This document shows positions 15,667 to 23,409 of a DNA stretch of 33,555 nt, piece after piece; within the stretch, counting starts at the first letter, position 1; each line of letters starts with the position of its first letter. The translations under genes and the position numbers were made by a program. Where the stretch lies: positions 1 to 33,555 of the forward strand of contig WLXB01000025.1 of the NCBI GenBank assembly GCA_012103295.1, read 5' to 3'. Under the pieces are notes generated by a model. It had not been told where the DNA came from. It did not search any database and saw only the letters and a program-made list of their open reading frames with translations. Origin of the DNA: Alphaproteobacteria bacterium. Lineage in GTDB: Bacteria; Pseudomonadota; Alphaproteobacteria; Rhodospirillales; Rhodospirillaceae.

Positions 15667-16707
15667 ATGAAAGTTTATGAAATAGGCGATTACACAAAAG
15701 GGCTGAGCTTGCATGCGGTTGAGCGTCCCGAGCCTGCACCCGGCCATGGTGAAGCGGTGATGCGTGTGAGGGCCACTGGCATCAATGCGCGCGATCTCTC
15801 GATCATGGAGGGTGCGCTCGGCAAGAACGTTATGCCGTATACGCGTGTGCCGTTGAGCGATAACGCCGGAGATATTATCGCCGTCGGGTCTGGTGTCGAA
15901 AACGTTGAGATTGGTGACCGAGTGACCATGACTCACTATTGGGAGTGGCTTGATGGCGACTGGCACGCCGACATGGCTAAGAAGGACTACGCGTCCACGA
16001 TTGACGGATTTCTAGCCGAGCAAGTGGTGGTGCCTGCTGCCGCGTTGATCAAGCTACCGGACAGCATTAGTTATGAAGACGCCAGTACTATTCAGAGCCC
16101 AGGGCTAACGGCTTGGAATGCGGTGGTGGAGGCTGGGGCGGCTAAGGCCAGTGATACGGTCCTGACTTTGGGTACAGGCGGTGTGTCTGTGTTTGGTATG
16201 CAGTGGGCCAAGATGCTCGGTGCCAGGGTCATCATTACCTCGTCGAGTGACGAAAAACTTGCACGTATGACAGCCCTTGGTGCCGACATGACGATTAATT
16301 ACCGCACCAACCCAGACTGGTCATCTGAAGTTCTTGACCTAACAGATGGGGAAGGGGCTGATATCATTCTCAACAATGTTGGTCTCGGTGAGCTAGAGAA
16401 TTGTCTGCTTTCCGCAGCGTCCAATGGCCGCATTATGCACATTGGTGCCAACCCTGTTGTCCATAACCAAGGCCCTCAGAAGCCGTTGGCCATGACCAAG
16501 ATTCCCAACATCATCCTCAAGAACCTGACTATCCGTGGCATTATTGTCGGCAGCCGCCGCATGTTCGTGGATTGTCTGGCTGCAATGGAAGCCAACAACA
16601 TCAAACCGATTATTGATCGCGTGTTTGATTGGGATGATATTTACGAGTGCATTGAATACATGCGGAGCGGTGACAAGCTCGGCAAAATAGTCATTCGCAT
16701 ACCATAA
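15667..16707 (+). CDS. Zinc-free MDR-family NAD(P)-dependent alcohol dehydrogenase / quinone oxidoreductase
   Basis: A 346-residue medium-chain dehydrogenase/reductase. The N-terminal GroES-like domain covers GHGEAVMRVRATGINARDL and GDIIAVGSGVENVEIGDRVT. The Rossmann domain has TLGTGGVSVFGMQWAKMLGARVI near residues 168-195. The C-terminus GDKLGKIVIRI is typical. The cysteine ligands of catalytic and structural zinc are absent: the first position is INARDL instead of CGTD, and no four-Cys lobe is present. It should therefore act like zinc-independent quinone/enoyl reductases. AAGGA nine bases before the ATG supports the start. It is the last gene of the plus-strand operon and ends three bases before the converging DUF4345-like gene. 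Confidence 0.88.
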   Translation: MKVYEIGDYTKGLSLHAVERPEPAPGHGEAVMRVRATGINARDLSIMEGALGKNVMPYTRVPLSDNAGDIIAVGSGVENVEIGDRVTMTHYWEWLDGDWHADMAKKDYASTIDGFLAEQVVVPAAALIKLPDSISYEDASTIQSPGLTAWNAVVEAGAAKASDTVLTLGTGGVSVFGMQWAKMLGARVIITSSSDEKLARMTALGADMTINYRTNPDWSSEVLDLTDGEGADIILNNVGLGELENCLLSAASNGRIMHIGANPVVHNQGPQKPLAMTKIPNIILKNLTIRGIIVGSRRMFVDCLAAMEANNIKPIIDRVFDWDDIYECIEYMRSGDKLGKIVIRIP

Positions 16708-16710
16708 GCC

Positions 16711-17151
16711 CTAGGCCGGCGAACCCTGGTCCCGAGGGCCGGTTATGCTTGCGTGAGCAATCCATCCACTCATGAATACGAGCAAGGATAACCCCTCGTT
16801 GCGTAGCTCTGAAAGGTTCTTGGGTGTGACGCCATCGATAGTCAGGCCATAAAGCCTGAGGGCGACAATCATTGTCATGAAGCCGACCACAATAGTAAGG
16901 CAAGTCATAAATAATCTTGGTCGGACAATCCCAATAGCGGATGCGAAGAAAAGGCCTGAGAACATTGCACCTAAGCTGGTGCGCAGAAATGTTATGGAGT
17001 GTGCTTCGCCTGAGAGACTAACACCGAACATATCGATGCCAGCCAAAGGATTAAACGCGTAAAGAGCCGAGAGAAAGGCGAATATTAGGACCGCATACGT
17101 CATTACTGCGCGGGCATACCAGAGACGGAGTTTTGCTGTGTCGATTTTCAT
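16711..17151 (-). CDS. Small integral membrane protein, DUF4345-like
   Basis: A 146-residue protein with four likely membrane spans at about residues 15-35, 50-75, 80-100 and 120-137. The FNPLAGIDMFGVSL loop, the LRTSLGAMFSGLFFASAI helix and LRLYGLTIDGVTP match the DUF4345 pattern as I remember it, a family of unknown function. It begins 10 bases after the stop of the RutA-like monooxygenase, with AAGG overlapping that spacer, so the two are almost certainly co-transcribed. A role in transport or membrane association of the monooxygenase pathway is possible but unsupported. Confidence 0.7.
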   Translation of the reverse strand: MKIDTAKLRLWYARAVMTYAVLIFAFLSALYAFNPLAGIDMFGVSLSGEAHSITFLRTSLGAMFSGLFFASAIGIVRPRLFMTCLTIVVGFMTMIVALRLYGLTIDGVTPKNLSELRNEGLSLLVFMSGWIAHASITGPRDQGSPA

Positions 17152-17161
17152 GTTGTTACCT

Positions 17162-18238
17162 TCAGCTATTAGTCCCTTTTCGAGACTCTAACTTCGGCAA
17201 AATGTGTTCGCCAAACGTATCGATGTCATGATCAAAGTCGGGGAAGGCGAACATGCAGGCGTCGACACCAGCTTCGTCATAAATGCGGTCCAAATAGTTC
17301 GCGACCGTCGCATACGAGCCGACGAGTGTTGGTAGGCCCATAAACATGGATTTGCGTTTTAGGCTCTCAGACATGCCATCCGATTTATCAAGCTCTGCTT
17401 GGCCCACTAAATTCGTGATCGCAACTTCATCCGCACCTGCAACAATATGTTCGAACCGTTTCTGCGCGTCGTCGTCTGTTTCTGCGGCAAACACGTTGAA
17501 AAGAGCGATAGTGCCGACCTCGCGTTTTAGCTCGGTGGCATGGGCCTGAAGTCGTGTGGTTATACTCTTGAACGCTTCAATGTCGCTCTCGATATCATGG
17601 CTGTTGCCACCCGCGATGACAAAATTCCGCTCTCCCATCTCAGCCGTAAAGCGGATTCCCCGGTCAGATTGCCCGGCGCACACCAGCGGTATGGGTGTCG
17701 TTGGTTTGGGTTTGATTTCTGCTTCATTCATTTCAAAGAATTGGCCTTTGAAATTGGATTTCCCAGTCTCCCACAGTTCCTTCAGAATCGTGACGTATTC
17801 GGTGGCATAATCGTAGCGCGTGCCGAAGAACTCATCGCCCGGCCACAAACCCATTTGGTTGAATTCTTCTTTGTACCAACCGGAGACAATGTTGAGGCCG
17901 AAGCGATCAGGGCACACGGCTTCTATGGTTGCTGCCATGCGTGCCGCGACGGCCGGATGTAGAGACAGATTGGTGACCGACGGGATCAGCTTGATTTTGC
18001 TTGTTACCGGCGCGAGCGATGCGGTCAGGGTGAAAGAATCCAGGGCGTGGTCCCAGTACTCCGTTTCACCACCGAAGCCACGAAACTTGACCATCGAGAG
18101 GGCGAAATCGAACCCCAGGGCTTCACACTTGAGGGTTACGTCTCTGTTCAGTTCCCATGTCGGCCACGTTGGCGGTACATTCTTGGAGATAATGAAGCCG
18201 CCCTTGGCAATAGGGAGGAAAATTCCAATGTCCATCAT
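17162..18238 (-). CDS. Luciferase-like flavin monooxygenase related to RutA (pyrimidine oxygenase)
   Basis: A 358-residue FMN-dependent TIM-barrel monooxygenase. It resembles RutA throughout: IGIFLPIAKGGFIIS at the N-terminus, ELNRDVTLKCEALGFDFALSM, FRGFGGETEYWDH, GLNIVSGWYKEEFNQMGLWP and TLVGSYATVANYLD near the end. RutA cleaves the uracil ring with a flavin peroxide formed from reduced FMN. Here none of rutB-rutG is present, so the substrate is probably a different N-heterocycle or amide. ATG 18238 is chosen because homology starts immediately there and gives the RutA length; the frame extends to 18355, but those 39 residues have no family likeness. Reduced flavin must come from a reductase elsewhere. 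It is divergent from the VOC/DUF1838 operon. Confidence 0.88.
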   Translation of the reverse strand: MMDIGIFLPIAKGGFIISKNVPPTWPTWELNRDVTLKCEALGFDFALSMVKFRGFGGETEYWDHALDSFTLTASLAPVTSKIKLIPSVTNLSLHPAVAARMAATIEAVCPDRFGLNIVSGWYKEEFNQMGLWPGDEFFGTRYDYATEYVTILKELWETGKSNFKGQFFEMNEAEIKPKPTTPIPLVCAGQSDRGIRFTAEMGERNFVIAGGNSHDIESDIEAFKSITTRLQAHATELKREVGTIALFNVFAAETDDDAQKRFEHIVAGADEVAITNLVGQAELDKSDGMSESLKRKSMFMGLPTLVGSYATVANYLDRIYDEAGVDACMFAFPDFDHDIDTFGEHILPKLESRKGTNS

Positions 18239-18397
18239 GATGGTTTGTGTCCCTGATTTTGTGAGCGATGATTGGACGACAAACGGCCAGGTTGCGCAAG
18301 ACTCAACTCCAATCGCGAGATCGACCCATAGACCGTTGTATGACTTGGGCGCCAAACGGTAGGCTCATGTCTTGGCGAGTAAGGGAGAAAAGTCCGG

Positions 18398-19438
18398 ATG
18401 TTCGGAAAATTAAGTGTCTCAACTGTAATCGTTGTTGTCTTAGCGATGCTGCCCCCTGCCCAGGCCGATTCTGACTGGCCGCTTGAGATGGATGTCGGAT
18501 GGCAAGAAGCTGTGCTGAGCGTCACCAATGCGGCACAGTGGCAAGCCCAACTTGAAGACGTTGCAGGATGGACCGCAGTTTACTCAGGCCCCGTAGACCG
18601 TAAGCAACTCAATGCGTGGGGATTGGGCAACGGCGTCTCTGCGGAGGCAATCGTTCTCCAAAACTCTGGGGAGTCTCAGGGCCTCGTGCGATTGGTACAG
18701 TTCTCTGGGGCTGAACAGGTGCAAATACGCTCAAGTGCTCAATCTTGGGACACAGGTGGCTTCTTGTCATTGTTGCTTAGGTCTCGTGGTGTCGACAAGA
18801 ACTTCGCGGATGCCAGGCGCCATCAATGGACTGGCTATAACGATCCAGTCACTCTCTATCTTGGTCCGGAGCGGCGCCTGCGTAACGTTGTGCTGCGCGG
18901 GCCCGACGGCATCAACTTCGGTGTTTACGAGCGGGTTGTTCCGGGGTTGCCTGGCTGGCCAAATTTGAAAAAATTGAGTCGTCCGTTCAACTCGATGCAA
19001 ATCGTCAAGGACCGGGACGCCACCGTTGCATTCTATGAGAATGTTCTTGGTTTTGTGTCGATGTCTATTGGCAACTCACCGGCTGCCCAGGCCGATGCCA
19101 ATAATTTCGGCCTGCCTGCGAACCTCGTAACATCCACTCCTTTGAGATCGGCGATCATGCACCCTGTGGGCGGTGAGAGCGGCCGCGTAGAATTTGTGGA
19201 ATGGGATGGGCTGGAGGGTCGCGACTTGTCTGAGCGGGCTCTAGCACCGAACTTAGGTATTTTAACCCTGCGGTTTCCAGTTTCCGACGCCGTTGCCCGG
19301 GCGGCAGGCATTGTCGCGCGGGGTGGGCGCCTGATGACCAAACCGACGACAGTGACTATGCCGCCTTACGGTGACGTGTCCTTATTCTCCGTGACAACGC
19401 CAGACGGCGTTTTTCTTGAATTTTTTGAGCCTCTATAA
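18398..19438 (+). CDS. Exported VOC (glyoxalase/dioxygenase-fold) protein
   Basis: A 346-residue protein with a Sec-type signal peptide (MFGKLSVSTVIVVVLAMLPPAQA, cleavage near residue 23). A C-terminal VOC domain starts around residue 190 with FNSMQIVKDRDATVAFYENVLGF and ends with SVTTPDGVFLEFFEPL, the usual second-module Glu. The N-terminal half (LSVTNAAQWQAQLEDVAGW) may be a diverged VOC module. VOC proteins are metal-dependent lyases, dioxygenases or isomerases and are normally cytoplasmic, so export is unusual. AAGGGAGA before ATG 18398 supports the start. It heads an operon with two DUF1838 proteins that also carry export signals, so all three probably act on one substrate in the periplasm. 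Confidence 0.8.
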   Translation: MFGKLSVSTVIVVVLAMLPPAQADSDWPLEMDVGWQEAVLSVTNAAQWQAQLEDVAGWTAVYSGPVDRKQLNAWGLGNGVSAEAIVLQNSGESQGLVRLVQFSGAEQVQIRSSAQSWDTGGFLSLLLRSRGVDKNFADARRHQWTGYNDPVTLYLGPERRLRNVVLRGPDGINFGVYERVVPGLPGWPNLKKLSRPFNSMQIVKDRDATVAFYENVLGFVSMSIGNSPAAQADANNFGLPANLVTSTPLRSAIMHPVGGESGRVEFVEWDGLEGRDLSERALAPNLGILTLRFPVSDAVARAAGIVARGGRLMTKPTTVTMPPYGDVSLFSVTTPDGVFLEFFEPL

Positions 19439-19450
19439 GGGTTTATCGCA

Positions 19451-20386
19451 ATGACAGAACACATGCTTAATCGCCGGTCAGCTTTTGGGTCGCTGGGTAG
19501 CTTTGGTTTTCCCCTAACCGGGACCGCTCATGCGGCGCCAGGTTTTGATATGGAAGACCCGATCAATCGATTTGAGGCTCGACTAAAAACGACTGGAACG
19601 TTGGCGGAGGAAACTGTCCATCGGCTCTCGACAGGTCATGTGTGGATGTATCATCCAGAGACTCACAAGTTCGACCCATTCTGCTCAATGGAAAATTACA
19701 ACGTCACTGAATGGACACATGGCGATGACGGCGTCATGCGCTCGCGGATGTTTGAAGTGGCGGTCTATTTGAAGTTCGGCACAGATGAGGTGATGGAGGA
19801 GTGGGTTAATCCGTTTACCGACGAAAAGCTGAAGGTGCATCACTATGTCATCGGCCCAATGCTCGCTACGCACGACCCGCGCGCGACAGACGCTGACGCT
19901 GGGGCCGAAAATGCTGAGCGAGTTATAGTGCCCAATCATCTCGATTGGATGGTGATGGGAGATACGGTTTACATGCCCACAGATTCATCCGTGGACTATA
20001 AGAACCCTCTTCAACCCGATGTATGGCCGCGCGCCTCTGCTGGTGAAACGTTTGGTTGGGATTCATTCATCATGTTCGCTGCTAAAATCAGTGATTTGGT
20101 AGACCCCAATGTCAAACAGGCTATGGCGCACAGTTGGTATCAAGAAAGTACCCGCTGGCAGCCCTGGATGCTCATGGGGCAACGCCCGGGCCGATTAATC
20201 GCCCGCGGCTATGGCAAGAAGATGAAGTGGGAGGACATTCCAGCAGACCGCCTTAAACGAATGGAAAAGCATGTTCCAGAAGTGCTTGATCGTGAAAATT
20301 GGGGTGACTTCCAGAACGAGTTTCTTTGGTACCTGCGCACCCAAAAACCGAAACCAGCGCTGGAACCGACCATGGGGGAGGGCTGA
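19451..20386 (+). CDS. DUF1838 protein with twin-arginine-like signal (copy A)
   Basis: A 311-residue DUF1838-family protein. A twin-arginine-like N-terminus (LNRRSAFGSLGSFGF, cleavage probably after AHA near residue 29) precedes the family start MEDPINRFEARLKTTGTL. The central FCSMENYNVTEW, EWVNPFTDEKLKVHHYVIGP and FGWDSFIMFAAKISDL blocks are all shared in order with the next protein. The late motif ESTRWQPWMLMGQRPGRLIARGYGKK is also shared. No enzymatic function is established for the family as far as I know. It starts 12 bases after the exported VOC gene and is followed after 3 bases by its paralogue. A Tat signal would imply folding, perhaps with a cofactor, before export. Confidence 0.85.
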   Translation: MTEHMLNRRSAFGSLGSFGFPLTGTAHAAPGFDMEDPINRFEARLKTTGTLAEETVHRLSTGHVWMYHPETHKFDPFCSMENYNVTEWTHGDDGVMRSRMFEVAVYLKFGTDEVMEEWVNPFTDEKLKVHHYVIGPMLATHDPRATDADAGAENAERVIVPNHLDWMVMGDTVYMPTDSSVDYKNPLQPDVWPRASAGETFGWDSFIMFAAKISDLVDPNVKQAMAHSWYQESTRWQPWMLMGQRPGRLIARGYGKKMKWEDIPADRLKRMEKHVPEVLDRENWGDFQNEFLWYLRTQKPKPALEPTMGEG

Positions 20387-20389
20387 GTC

Positions 20390-21313
20390 ATGACTATTAA
20401 TCTTGATCGCCGTTCCATGCTCGCCGGTGGTGCTGGGTTGGCCGCCGGGCTTGGCACACTGCCACCCCTGGAAATTGGTGGCACAGCGTCAGCGCGTGAG
20501 CCTCTTGATCTCGATGACCCGATCGCCAAAATGCGGGCCAAGGTCAAAATGATCGGCACGTTGAAAGATAACGTGACATCGCACCGGGTCTCCCGCGGGT
20601 GGGTCTACGGCTATAACCCTGACGACGATTCATTCACGCCTTTCTACAGCATGATCAATTACAACGTGACGCAGTGGAGTCGGATCAGCGAGACCGAGCA
20701 TAGGTATAAGATGCATGAATGCGCGATTTACACGCCGTTCGATGAATTCGCTGTTCTTGAAACCTTTCGCAATCCGTTGACCGGTGAAGACGTAGAGCCA
20801 ATGCCCTACGTCATCGGTCCTATTGAAGTCACGGTCACACCTGATGGTTCTGATACCGGTCCTGAAGCCACGATCAAGCCAGTCAACATGGATTGGACCG
20901 TTATGGGCGGCTCAGTTTGGATGCCGGTTCAATCAGAATTTTCTTTCCCGAATCCCGTGTCCCCAGAAATATGGCCGAAGGAGTCATCGGGTGAAACAAC
21001 GACATGGCAGTCCTTCATTCTGTTCATGGCCTCCCTCGCTGATCTTGAGAATCCAGATCTCGATCGTGTTCGAGCGCTGAATCACTACCAGGAAAATGTC
21101 ACATGGACGCCGTGGCTTGAAATGGCCGGTCGCCCAGGGTTTTCATTATCCCGTGGCTTCGGCATGAAGCTTTTGTCTATGGAAGAAATTCCTACAGAAC
21201 CGCTCACGTTACTGCAGGAAACGCTTCCTGAGATGTTTGATCTCGATAGTTGGACGGGTGTGCGCAACAACTACCGTGACTTTATGAAGGCCCGCAAACC
21301 AAAGCCAATTTAA
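20390..21313 (+). CDS. DUF1838 protein with twin-arginine-like signal (copy B)
   Basis: A 307-residue paralogue of the upstream gene. The signal region is LDRRSMLAGGAGLAAG with likely cleavage after TASA near residue 35, then LDLDDPIAKMRAKVKMIGTLKDN, a textbook DUF1838 start. Corresponding blocks are FYSMINYNVTQW, TFRNPLTGEDVEPMPYVIGP, NPVSPEIWPKESSGETTTWQSFI and ENVTWTPWLEMAGRPGFSLSRGFGMK. The two copies match along their whole length but differ at many positions, so the duplication is old. Its ATG follows the first copy's stop by three bases, so translation is probably coupled and the pair may form a heteromer. It ends 13 bases before the converging OYE-type gene. Confidence 0.87.
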   Translation: MTINLDRRSMLAGGAGLAAGLGTLPPLEIGGTASAREPLDLDDPIAKMRAKVKMIGTLKDNVTSHRVSRGWVYGYNPDDDSFTPFYSMINYNVTQWSRISETEHRYKMHECAIYTPFDEFAVLETFRNPLTGEDVEPMPYVIGPIEVTVTPDGSDTGPEATIKPVNMDWTVMGGSVWMPVQSEFSFPNPVSPEIWPKESSGETTTWQSFILFMASLADLENPDLDRVRALNHYQENVTWTPWLEMAGRPGFSLSRGFGMKLLSMEEIPTEPLTLLQETLPEMFDLDSWTGVRNNYRDFMKARKPKPI

Positions 21314-21326
21314 AGCTGCCGTTCTA

Positions 21327-23318
21327 TTAGACAGCCAACCCAGCCCGATTGCCGTCCGCCGTCGCTGTTACGACAATGCGCGGCGCAAAGGCGTCGCCGA
21401 TCATATGTAGGTCGACGCCGCTTTCACGTAGTCCAGGTGCCAGGGCTAGGTTTGGCATGCGCGATGTGGCGTAGGTAAACAGACTGACGTCATCGATGAT
21501 CTGTTCCTCGCCATTGAACACATTGCGTGCAGTGACTTGGCCTTCTTCAAACGCTGAGTCTGGGGATGGGTCACAACTGGTCAGCAGCTGCACCTTTTTC
21601 TCGGATAAGCGTGCGTAGATTCCTTGTCTGTTTACGAGCGCTTCATCGGATGCGATGCGGTCACGCGGTGTCACAATGATGACGCGATCAAACTTGCCCG
21701 CCAACCATTCTGCCGACGCATAGGTCATCTTGGTATGGTCTTGGTCGTAGATGACCGCCGTGCCCGGTTGTGGGGAAGGCCGCTCTAAGAGCATGGCCAT
21801 GGTTTCCCGTAGGTCAGGGAAGAATCCTTCGCCTTTGTACTCTTCAGGTAGGAAGGATGGCCACGTCATCGTCGAGCCGGTCGCAAGAATTACAGCGTCC
21901 GGGTTCAAAGCGGAAATATCTGTCAGCGAAGCGGTGACGCCGAGCTCAAATTTGACTCCTGCTTTTTTTGCGCTGAGCTGTTGGTAATCGTAAATGCTCG
22001 AAAGGTTCTCGCCGCCTGGCAGTTCCGCGTGGACGCGTGTTTTCCCTCCCACCTCACCAGAAATACCGAACACAGTAACGTCGTGCCCACGCGCGCCGGC
22101 AATCCATGCTGCCTCCATACCCGCGACGCCGGTGCCTACCACGACGACCTTGCGTTTGGTCTCGGCTTGCGACGGCCACCAATCCACTTCGTCAGGTTGG
22201 CCTACTCTTGGGTTGTTGTCGCATTGCAGCTGCCCGCCGGCGATGATCATCTGCCAGCAGGTGTTGCCGGACACACAATAGCGAATCTGAGCTTCGCGGC
22301 CTTCCATGGCCTTCTTGCCCCATGCCGGGTCGGTGACCAAAGGCCGCCCAAGCATGACGAGGTCGGCATGACCGGCCTCGACGGCGCGATCACCTTCGTT
22401 GGGATCGGTGATTAGGCCCAGGGCGCCAACAGGTGTGTCGCCAAACGGTTCGGCAATTTCTTTAATCTTCTCGACAAATGGTGCGCGGTCGCCATGAAGG
22501 TCCGGAAGGTGCCAATACAACGTGTCGGAATGCGCACCCCAACAATAGGTGACGTAACTGGCGTTTCCGTTGGCCGCGATTTGCTGAGAAATGCGTTTTG
22601 CTTCTGCTAAGTCGATGCTTCCAGGCACCCCATCTTCGCCGGGTAGCTTTACGCCGATAATGAAGTCATCTCCCGCGAGATCCCGGATTGCCGACATAAG
22701 ATCGCGGACTATTCTCGTGCGACCTTCGATGTCGCCGCCGAATTTATCTTCACGAATGTTAGAATGCGCCGACATAAACTGATGAAATATGTGGCCGTGC
22801 CCAGCAGAAATTTCTACGCCGCCCCAACCACAATGCTTTAACCAGGCTGCTGACTCCGCGAAGTCTGCGATCATAGTCTCGACTTCTTCCGTGGCCATGG
22901 CGTGAGGAACGGTCCAACTTAAATCGTCCGGAAGGGGTGATGGCCCAATCGAATTTGCCCTACGTCCGCCTTCGTGGTTGCCACGACCTGAGTCCTGTAG
23001 TTGCCCGATCATCAGACAGCCTTCATTACCGATTTCGTCCGCGAATTTCTTTAGACCGTCCTCGTTTGCTTTTCCGAATACTTGGATACGCCGTGCTGCA
23101 ATGTTCCAGCGCGTTGTACCCATAGGTTCGGTGATGGCCATGGAAACACCGCCGCGTGCCCGGTTGCGGTAATAGGTGATAGTCTCATCGTTGACCTTGC
23201 TATCGGAGACGTAACGCAACGACATTGAGGCGTGAACCAGTCTGTTTCGCAATGGCTTTCCGGCCAGCGAAATGGGGGAGAAAAGATTTGGGTATACTGG
23301 ATGTGGTCTATCAGTCAC
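21327..23318 (-). CDS. OYE/TMADH-type FMN-[Fe-S]-FAD oxidoreductase with variant cluster motif
   Basis: A 663-residue flavoprotein built like trimethylamine dehydrogenase and 2,4-dienoyl-CoA reductase. It has an FMN TIM barrel (residues ~8-340, with LFSPISLAGKPLRNR and SAGHGHIFHQFMSAHSNIREDKFGG), a short Fe-S segment, then a Rossmann FAD/NAD(P) domain (VVVVGTGVAGMEAAWIAGARGHDVTVFG near 391-418). The cluster motif, normally C-x2-C-x2-C-x11-12-C, reads Cys348-V-S-Gly351-N-T-Cys354 and Cys366, so the second cysteine is glycine. The codon is GGC where one base change from TGC would explain it. Relatives demethylate N-methyl compounds or reduce enoyl groups. The start is GTG with no clear ribosome site. 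Confidence 0.9.
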   Translation of the reverse strand: MTDRPHPVYPNLFSPISLAGKPLRNRLVHASMSLRYVSDSKVNDETITYYRNRARGGVSMAITEPMGTTRWNIAARRIQVFGKANEDGLKKFADEIGNEGCLMIGQLQDSGRGNHEGGRRANSIGPSPLPDDLSWTVPHAMATEEVETMIADFAESAAWLKHCGWGGVEISAGHGHIFHQFMSAHSNIREDKFGGDIEGRTRIVRDLMSAIRDLAGDDFIIGVKLPGEDGVPGSIDLAEAKRISQQIAANGNASYVTYCWGAHSDTLYWHLPDLHGDRAPFVEKIKEIAEPFGDTPVGALGLITDPNEGDRAVEAGHADLVMLGRPLVTDPAWGKKAMEGREAQIRYCVSGNTCWQMIIAGGQLQCDNNPRVGQPDEVDWWPSQAETKRKVVVVGTGVAGMEAAWIAGARGHDVTVFGISGEVGGKTRVHAELPGGENLSSIYDYQQLSAKKAGVKFELGVTASLTDISALNPDAVILATGSTMTWPSFLPEEYKGEGFFPDLRETMAMLLERPSPQPGTAVIYDQDHTKMTYASAEWLAGKFDRVIIVTPRDRIASDEALVNRQGIYARLSEKKVQLLTSCDPSPDSAFEEGQVTARNVFNGEEQIIDDVSLFTYATSRMPNLALAPGLRESGVDLHMIGDAFAPRIVVTATADGNRAGLAV

Positions 23319-23409
23319 GCGACGCTCAGTTTAATCAATTGAACACAGGCTATTACGGCCCTTTCATACCCTGTGCGGGCGAATGTACCAACCAATCTTG
23401 GGCGACTGC

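Noticed and set aside
15667-16707. Zinc-dependent alcohol dehydrogenase
   Set aside because: The catalytic and structural zinc cysteines are absent, so the zinc-free MDR branch fits better.
18239-18355. N-terminal extension of the RutA-like frame
   Set aside because: RutA likeness begins right at ATG 18238 and the extra 39 residues resemble neither the family nor a signal peptide.
23335-23342. TCAATTGA palindrome upstream of the OYE-type gene
   Set aside because: An eight-base AT-rich palindrome is expected by chance at this length and has no second copy nearby.
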